A program made the position numbers and the translations under genes. Shown here piece after piece: positions 1 through 5,166 of a DNA stretch of 39,495 nucleotides. Position 1 is the stretch's first letter. Each line of letters opens with the position of its first letter. The DNA is from Acidimicrobiia bacterium. Its GTDB lineage: Bacteria > Actinomycetota > Acidimicrobiia > Acidimicrobiales > Bin134. Location of the stretch: assembly GCA_022825005.1 (NCBI GenBank), contig JAJDYU010000033.1:1-39495 (forward strand), read 5' to 3'. The notes beneath the pieces are model-generated. The model saw nothing but the letters and a program-made list of their open reading frames with translations, was not told the DNA's origin and searched no databases.

Positions 1-42
1 TTTGCCCATTTCGTTGAAAATTGCCGGCTGGCAGGTCGCCAT
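1..42 (-). CDS. N-terminal fragment of an unidentified protein (runs off left edge)
   Basis: Only 14 codons are visible, read leftward from an ATG at 42 and beginning MATCQPAIFNEMGK. A strong purine-rich ribosome binding site (GGAGGAG on the minus strand, around 50-56) lies about 9 bases upstream, which supports this start over the ATG at 49. The gene is divergent from the crotonase gene at 159, with about 116 bp between them that contain a palindrome. Too little is visible to name a family. Confidence 0.5.
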   Translation of the reverse strand, partial: MATCQPAIFNEMGK

Positions 43-82
43 TGCGCATCTCCTCCCTGAAAACGTTGGCTGCTAACGAAGT

Positions 83-98
83 CTGGCACTATTGCCAG
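83..98. promoter_or_regulatory. Perfect palindrome in divergent promoter region
   Basis: CTGGCA-CTAT-TGCCAG has two perfect 6-bp arms and a 4-bp spacer. It lies midway between the divergent starts at 42 (minus) and 159 (plus). Size and position fit a dimeric repressor operator (TetR or GntR type) controlling one or both genes. No regulator gene is adjacent inside the window, so the partner is unknown. Confidence 0.4.
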
Positions 99-158
99 GC
101 AGATTCACCTTGAAGCGCAAAATTCCAGAACCCATGCTGACAACCGCAGGAGGAGCCC

Positions 159-953
159 ATGAATCCCGATGACTACGGCGCCTTGGAAGTGTCCACCGTC
201 GATCGCATTACCACGGTGGTGCTCAATCGACCCGAGGCCCGCAACGCCATCAACGCGGTGCTCCACGACGACCTGTCCCGGGTGTTCACCGACCTGGATC
301 GGGATCCCGACACCGACGTGGCCATCCTCACCGGGGCGGGCGGCGCCTTCTGCGCCGGCGGTGACATTCCCTGGCTGCGCAGCATGGCCGGGGATGTGTC
401 GGCGGTGGAGCGGGTCATCCGGGCCGATCGGCGCATCACCGAGTCGGCGCTCACCCTGGAGAAGCCCATCTTGGCCAGGGTGGACGGCCCCGCGGTGGGC
501 CTGGGCTGCTCGCTGGCGCTCTACTGCGATTTCGTCTACGCCTCCGAGCGGTCGGTATTCGGCGATCCTCACGTGTCGGTGGGCCTGGTAGCCGGCGACG
601 GCGGCGCCCTGCTGTGGCCGCAATTGGTGGGCTACGCCCGGGCCCGGCGCTACCTGCTCACCGGCGACCTGATCAAGGCCCCCGAGGCGGCCGATATCGG
701 CCTAATCACCGAATGCGTACCCGGTGATGAGCTCGATAACACCGTGCAGGCCATGGCCGAGCGGATGCGAGATGGCGCCCGCATGGCCATCAAATTCACC
801 AAGGCGTCAATCAACGCCGGCTTGCGCCAGGTGGCCGATGCGGTGGTGGACCGGGCGGCGTCCACCGAGGGCATGACCATGATGACCGAGGACTTCAAGA
901 TCGCTCTCGACGCCTTTTTGGCCAAAGAGCCCCCCAAGTTCATCGGCCGCTAA
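159..953 (+). CDS. Crotonase-fold (enoyl-CoA hydratase/isomerase family) protein with a His/Asp active-site pattern
   Basis: This is a 264-residue crotonase superfamily protein, the usual length for the fold. The start follows AGGAGGAG at 148-155. Oxyanion-hole segments are visible at AFCAGGDI (63-70) and GPAVGLGC (110-117). The two glutamates that catalyse hydration in classical enoyl-CoA hydratase (Glu144 and Glu164 in the rat enzyme) are replaced by Ser118 and His138. Asp147 follows nine residues after His138. The same His-x8-Asp spacing is the catalytic dyad of 6-oxocamphor hydrolase (His145/Asp154), a crotonase-fold C-C hydrolase. The protein may therefore not be a plain hydratase; a CoA thioester or beta-diketone lyase/hydrolase role is possible. 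It heads a plus-strand operon with an acyl-CoA dehydrogenase and an APH-fold kinase, so acyl-CoA catabolism is the likely setting. Confidence 0.85.
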   Translation: MNPDDYGALEVSTVDRITTVVLNRPEARNAINAVLHDDLSRVFTDLDRDPDTDVAILTGAGGAFCAGGDIPWLRSMAGDVSAVERVIRADRRITESALTLEKPILARVDGPAVGLGCSLALYCDFVYASERSVFGDPHVSVGLVAGDGGALLWPQLVGYARARRYLLTGDLIKAPEAADIGLITECVPGDELDNTVQAMAERMRDGARMAIKFTKASINAGLRQVADAVVDRAASTEGMTMMTEDFKIALDAFLAKEPPKFIGR

Positions 954-967
954 TTCGGAGACACGTT

Positions 968-1030
968 GTGGACTACCCCAAGGCCCTACAACACCTACCT
1001 CTAGGGCCAGACCGATGCCAGGAGTTTTAG
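968..1030 (+). CDS. Possible 20-residue leader peptide or relic of a duplicated start
   Basis: A GTG at 968 has GGAG at 957-960 upstream and opens a 20-codon frame (MDYPKALQHLPLGPDRCQEF). Its TAG stop (1028-1030) overlaps the GTG start of the acyl-CoA dehydrogenase as TAGTG. The first codons (GTG GAC TAC CCC) repeat almost exactly at the dehydrogenase start, so this is either a coupled leader peptide or the remnant of a local duplication of that start. Whether it is translated cannot be judged from sequence alone. Confidence 0.3.
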   Translation: MDYPKALQHLPLGPDRCQEF

Positions 1031-2196
1031 TGGACTACCCCCAAGAAGCCGAACACCACGGACTGTTGAGGGATACCGTCCGGCGCTTCGTTGAGACGGA
1101 AGTGCCCCGGGAGGTGGCCCGCCAGTGGGACCGGACCAACGAGATTGACCGAGCAGTGCTCTACAAGCTGGCCGACCTAGGGCTGTTCGGCATCACCATC
1201 CCCGAGCACTACGGCGGGTCGGGCCGGGACATCACCGCCACCATGATCGTGATTGAGGAGCTGTGCCGCCGCAGCACCGCCCTGGGCAGCGGCTACATCT
1301 ACGGCGCCTGCTACGCGGGCATGAACCTGGTGGAGACGGCCAGCGAGGCCCAGCGCCAAGCGTGGCTGCCCAAGGTGGCCCGAGGGGAGATGCTGTTCTC
1401 CTACGGACTCACCGAGCCCGATGTGGGCTCCGATCTGGCCAGCGTCACCACCACCGCGGTGCGCGACGGCGATGTGGTGCGGATCAACGGTGCCAAGCGG
1501 TTCTGCTCGGGCACCACCTACACCGACTACATCTACGCCCTGGTCAACTCGAACCCCTCCGGCGAGCGCTATCACAACCTGTCGTTCGTGCTGATTCCCC
1601 CCCGGCAGCCGGGGGTGACCATCGAGCCCCAGCACGCCATGGGTCTCAAGGGGTCGATGACCACCGACGTCACCTTCATCGATGTGGAGGTGCCCGCCGA
1701 CAACATCGTGGGCGGCGACGAGGGCTGGAACCAGGGGTGGGCCAAGCTGGCCGGCCCGGGTTTGGACGTGGAGAAGATCGAGGTGGCCGCCATGGCCCTG
1801 GGCATCGCCACCGGAGCGGTCGAGGACGCCTGGACTTACGCCCAAGAGCGGGTGCAGTTCGGCAAGCCCATCAGCAGCCACCAGTCCATCCGCCACATGC
1901 TCTCCGAAGGCCGCACCCGGCTATTGGCCGCCCGCCTGATGACTTACCACGCCGCCCGACTGCTGGATGAAGACAAGCCGGCATCAGTGGAGACCTCCAT
2001 GGCCAAGCTGTTCGTTTGCGACACCGCCAAGGACATCGTGTTGTCGATGCAGCAGGTGATGGGCGCCTACGGCTACGTGGAGGACTTCGACATGGAGCGC
2101 TACGTTCGCGACGTCCTGGTGATGCCCATCATCGGCGGCTCCTCCGCCATCCAGCGAAACAACATTTCCAACCGTCTCAAACTGGCAAAGGAATAG
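1030..2196 (+). CDS. Acyl-CoA dehydrogenase
   Basis: This FAD-dependent acyl-CoA dehydrogenase would introduce an alpha,beta double bond into an acyl-CoA and pass electrons to an electron-transfer flavoprotein. Visible features are the substrate/FAD signature LTEPDVGSD and the FAD-contact motif QFGKPISSHQ (132-140 and 281-290, numbered from the in-frame ATG at 1015). The C-terminal loop reads GGSSAIQRN and lacks the glutamate that is the base in medium-chain enzymes. A Glu in GLDVEKIE (Glu253, same numbering) sits where isovaleryl-CoA dehydrogenase keeps its base. The GTG at 1030 is preferred because AGGAG (1020-1024) lies 5 bases upstream; the ATG at 1015 would add five residues. The phosphotransferase gene starts 6 bp after the stop, so the two are probably co-translated. 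Confidence 0.9.
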   Translation: MDYPQEAEHHGLLRDTVRRFVETEVPREVARQWDRTNEIDRAVLYKLADLGLFGITIPEHYGGSGRDITATMIVIEELCRRSTALGSGYIYGACYAGMNLVETASEAQRQAWLPKVARGEMLFSYGLTEPDVGSDLASVTTTAVRDGDVVRINGAKRFCSGTTYTDYIYALVNSNPSGERYHNLSFVLIPPRQPGVTIEPQHAMGLKGSMTTDVTFIDVEVPADNIVGGDEGWNQGWAKLAGPGLDVEKIEVAAMALGIATGAVEDAWTYAQERVQFGKPISSHQSIRHMLSEGRTRLLAARLMTYHAARLLDEDKPASVETSMAKLFVCDTAKDIVLSMQQVMGAYGYVEDFDMERYVRDVLVMPIIGGSSAIQRNNISNRLKLAKE

Positions 2197-2202
2197 GTTG
2201 CA

Positions 2203-3567
2203 ATGACTGTTACCAAAGACCCAATAGACACTGATGCTGCTACCGAGAAGGTGGTGGCCTGGCTGGAGGGCAATCTGGGGGGCGCGGTCATCCATATCGA
2301 GCGTCAGGCCCGGTGGCGGCCGGTGTGGTTCGCCGACATGGAGCGCGACGGCGAGCGGCTGGAACTGTGCGTGCGCGGCGACCGCACCGATATGCCTCTG
2401 GTCTTCCCGCTTGACCACGAAATGCGACTGCAAAGGGTGCTCGGCGATCACGGGATTCCCGTGGCCCAAGTACACGGTTGGATCGACGACCCGACGGCCT
2501 ACGTGATGGACCGGGTGCCGGGCGAGAACCATTTCGAGAACTGCACTGACGCCGAGCGGGACGCGGTGGTGGACGACTACCTGCACATCCTGGCCCGAAT
2601 GCACGCCCTGGACATCGGGCCGTTCGTCGAGGCCGGAATCATGCGAGCAGAGCGACCCGAGGAGTCGGGCTTGCTGGGTTTGCGGCGGTACGAGGCGCTG
2701 TACCGCAGCGTGAAGACGCTGCCCGACCCGTTCCTCGAGTTCTGCCTGGGCTGGCTGCGGCGCAATCCCCCGTTCTCCCGAGGCCGGGAGTCGGCCATCG
2801 TGTGGGACACCGGGCAATTCCACCATCAAGACGGCCGGGTGGTGGCCGTCCTCGATGTAGAGATCGGTCATATTGGCGACCCGATGATGGACTTGGCCGC
2901 GTGGCGCCAGCGCGACACGGTGCTCGGTTTCGGTAACTTCGCCAAGCTCTACGACCGCTACGGCCAGTTGGCTGGCGAACCGGTGGACTTGGAGGCCATC
3001 CAGCGCCACCACTTCATGTTCACCCTCTCCAACCAGCTCCCGTTCAGCGCCGCGCTGCGGGAGCCAGCCCCCGACTCCGACCTGATGACCAACCTCCAGT
3101 GGTGCTACGAGACCAACCTGTTCGCCACCGAGGCCCTGGCCGAGATTCTCGACGTGGAGTTGCCCACCGTGGAGATGCCCGAGCCCCGGGAGTCACGAGC
3201 CGAGGTGGTGCTCAACCATCTGGTGCGAAATCTGCGCACCGTGCAGATCGAAGATGAGTACCTGCGCTACAAGCTGCGCACCATGTTCCGCATGGCCCGC
3301 CACGCGGCCCGCATCGACGAGATCGGCGACGCCGTCTCGGCAGCTGATCTGGACGACCTCCACGAACTGCTCGGGCATCGGCCAGCGTCATGGCTGGAGG
3401 GAGAGGCCGAATTGGAGCAATTCGTCCTGGCCAACGGCGACACCGATCGATACAACGAAGATCTGGTGAAGCTGTTCCACAAGCGCAATCTGCGGGCGCA
3501 AATGCTCCTCGGCCCGGCCGGCTCAGCCATGGCCCGCCACCTCCGCATTCAGACCTTCAGCGACTGA
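2203..3567 (+). CDS. APH-fold phosphotransferase family protein (ACAD10/FadE36-like kinase)
   Basis: This 454-residue protein of the aminoglycoside phosphotransferase/choline kinase superfamily has a long C-terminal extension of about 150 residues. The metal-binding segment LDVEIGHIGDPMMDLA (217-232) is clear. The catalytic loop, normally HGDxxxxN, is altered to VWDTGQF (200-206). Asp202 can serve as the catalytic Asp, but the histidine is absent and Gln205 stands where the metal-binding Asn is expected. Family members next to acyl-CoA dehydrogenases include LvaA-like kinases and the kinase domain of animal ACAD10/11, which phosphorylate 4-hydroxyacyl-CoA. That role is inferred from context. 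It is the last gene of the operon, ending 3 bp from the convergent ROK gene. Confidence 0.8.
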   Translation: MTVTKDPIDTDAATEKVVAWLEGNLGGAVIHIERQARWRPVWFADMERDGERLELCVRGDRTDMPLVFPLDHEMRLQRVLGDHGIPVAQVHGWIDDPTAYVMDRVPGENHFENCTDAERDAVVDDYLHILARMHALDIGPFVEAGIMRAERPEESGLLGLRRYEALYRSVKTLPDPFLEFCLGWLRRNPPFSRGRESAIVWDTGQFHHQDGRVVAVLDVEIGHIGDPMMDLAAWRQRDTVLGFGNFAKLYDRYGQLAGEPVDLEAIQRHHFMFTLSNQLPFSAALREPAPDSDLMTNLQWCYETNLFATEALAEILDVELPTVEMPEPRESRAEVVLNHLVRNLRTVQIEDEYLRYKLRTMFRMARHAARIDEIGDAVSAADLDDLHELLGHRPASWLEGEAELEQFVLANGDTDRYNEDLVKLFHKRNLRAQMLLGPAGSAMARHLRIQTFSD

Positions 3568-3570
3568 GGC

Positions 3571-4449
3571 CTACGCCGCTGAAGTTCGGGCGGCGACGGC
3601 CGCGGCACCGATCAGGCCGCCGTCAGAGCCGAGGGGGCTGGGGATGATGCGGGTGCCTTGGGAATGGACCAGACGGCAGATCCGGTCGATCTCGGCTTGG
3701 GCCGCTTCGAAGAAGTCGTCGCCATAGCCCAGCGCTACCGATCCGCCGACCACGGCCAAGCGAAGGTCCAGCAGGTTGGCCACCGAGCCCACGCCCCGGC
3801 CCACCAGCGTGCCCACTCGACGGCGCATCTCTGTCGGCGCGTCGGCCGGCGCGATCCCGTCCAGCAGATCGGCGATGGCGGTGCCTGATGCCTGTCCCTC
3901 CAACAGCCCCACTGCTCCAGCGGCGTCGGCTCTCCCGCCTTCGGCCACAAAAACATGCCCGATGTGCCCGGCATTGCCGTCAGCGCCGTCGAGCAGCCGG
4001 CCGTTCAGCACGATGCCGCCTCCAATGCCAGTGGACACCACCATGGCCAGATAGTTGTCCTCCCCTACGGCCCCACCTACCCAGCCCTCAGCCAGAGCGA
4101 GGGCTTTGGCGTCGTTGTCCACCGCTACCGGCAGGCCGAGCGCGTCTGACAGTCGGTCCCGCAGAGGAAAATCCCGCCACACGGCGATGTTGAGCGGAGA
4201 TAACAGTCGGTGGTTGTCACGAGACGGTCCGCCGCTGCCCACGCCGCATACGCTCACTGGTTGGCCGTGTTCTTCGAGAACTTCCCGGGCCAACTCCACA
4301 ACTAGGGCGAACAACGCCTCCTCGTCGGCGGCCTGCGATGGCCCTCGTCGCTGGCCCAGCACCTGTCCGTCGGGGGCGACCACGCCGACGGCTACTTTGG
4401 TGCCGCCGATGTCCACGGCCAGCACCGGGCCGTCGAGCACTATCTCCAC
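3571..4449 (-). CDS. ROK family sugar kinase-like protein lacking the zinc motif
   Basis: This 292-residue ROK-family protein has an actin-like ATPase fold. It shows phosphate motif 1 (DIGGTK, 13-18), the catalytic NDAKA (112-116, Asp113) and the second phosphate loop STGIGGGIVLNG (139-150). ROK kinases phosphorylate glucose, fructose, N-acetylglucosamine or related sugars. Two family hallmarks differ. The sugar-contacting glutamate of GExGH is His162 in AGHIGH. The CxCGxxGC zinc-binding cysteines are replaced by GGRADAAGAVGLLEG (171-185). It has no N-terminal HTH, so it is not a NagC/XylR-type repressor. The GTG start lies 9 bp after the stop of the co-directional aquaporin gene. The substrate is unknown. 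Confidence 0.82.
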   Translation of the reverse strand: MEIVLDGPVLAVDIGGTKVAVGVVAPDGQVLGQRRGPSQAADEEALFALVVELAREVLEEHGQPVSVCGVGSGGPSRDNHRLLSPLNIAVWRDFPLRDRLSDALGLPVAVDNDAKALALAEGWVGGAVGEDNYLAMVVSTGIGGGIVLNGRLLDGADGNAGHIGHVFVAEGGRADAAGAVGLLEGQASGTAIADLLDGIAPADAPTEMRRRVGTLVGRGVGSVANLLDLRLAVVGGSVALGYGDDFFEAAQAEIDRICRLVHSQGTRIIPSPLGSDGGLIGAAAVAARTSAA

Positions 4450-4458
4450 GGTCTGAGG

Positions 4459-5139
4459 TTAGGAGACGGAATCCCCTGCTGGTTTGTCCTGGGGGTACAC
4501 AAACCGGATCAATAGCACCGCTGCCACCAGCCCCACGACCTGCATCACGATGAACATGGGAGCCGACGACGGCTCGATGCCGGCGAAGGTGTCAGAGAAC
4601 ATCCGTCCCACGGTCACTGCCGGGTTGGCGAAGCTGGTGGACGACGTGAAGTAGTAAGCCCCGCCGATGTAGGCCGCTACCCCGCCGGCCACATACCGGA
4701 GCCGCCCGGTGCGCACCAGCGCGAAGATTAGAGCCACCAGACCGGCAGTGGCGATCACCTCGCCCAGCCACAGATGGCCAGCCGAGCGGTCCTTGGTCGA
4801 CCAGTCCACCGCGTTCAGGTCGAACATCAGGTTGGCCAGCATGGTCCCGACCACCGCACCGGCCACTTGGGCCGCGATGTAGGGGGCGATGTGGTGGCGG
4901 GGGAAGTCTCCCAGCGCCCAGTCGGCCAGCGTCACCGCCGGGTTGAAGTGGGCCCCCGAGACCGGGCCGAACATCAAGATGATGGCGAACAGCACCGCGG
5001 CGGTGGCCGCCGCGTTCTGGAACAGTTGCAACCCCACATCGGTGGGCGACAGACGCTCGGCCATGATGCCCGACCCCACCACGCCAATCAGCAGCAGGGC
5101 CGTTCCCACACCCTCGGCAACCAGCTTTCGCGTCAGCAC
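4459..5139 (-). CDS. Aquaporin / MIP family channel (AqpS-like)
   Basis: This 226-residue major intrinsic protein has six hydrophobic segments and both NPA boxes: HFNPAVTL (NPA at 66-68) and SFANPAVTVGRMFSDTF (NPA at 172-174). Arg179 sits in the selectivity filter. It would carry water or small neutral solutes across the cytoplasmic membrane. The second NPA region resembles the AqpS-type channels often encoded in arsenic-resistance operons, but no ars genes are nearby here. It is transcribed with the ROK kinase gene 9 bp downstream, which could suggest uptake of a small polyol or sugar-like solute. That reading is inference. The start is GTG, embedded in an inverted repeat in the divergent promoter region. 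Confidence 0.87.
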   Translation of the reverse strand: MLTRKLVAEGVGTALLLIGVVGSGIMAERLSPTDVGLQLFQNAAATAAVLFAIILMFGPVSGAHFNPAVTLADWALGDFPRHHIAPYIAAQVAGAVVGTMLANLMFDLNAVDWSTKDRSAGHLWLGEVIATAGLVALIFALVRTGRLRYVAGGVAAYIGGAYYFTSSTSFANPAVTVGRMFSDTFAGIEPSSAPMFIVMQVVGLVAAVLLIRFVYPQDKPAGDSVS

Positions 5140-5166
5140 GCGAAAAAGCTAATACGCTCAGCGGCC
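5123..5166. promoter_or_regulatory. Compact divergent promoter with inverted repeat
   Basis: Only 27 bp separate the GTG of the aquaporin gene (5139, minus) and the ATG of the molybdenum hydroxylase gene (5167, plus). The stretch holds the inverted repeat TTTCGCG-tcagca-CGCGAAA (about 5126-5145), which overlaps the aquaporin start. It also holds TAATAC (5150-5155), which reads GTATTA on the other strand and could serve as a -10 box both ways. The -10 to ATG distance is short enough for leaderless transcripts, which are common in actinobacteria. Confidence 0.35.

Noticed and set aside
4774..5166. Upstream extension of the molybdenum hydroxylase reading frame by 131 codons
   Set aside because: It lies antisense to the aquaporin gene, has low-complexity His/Arg/Gly-rich content, and the family N-terminus begins at the ATG at 5167.
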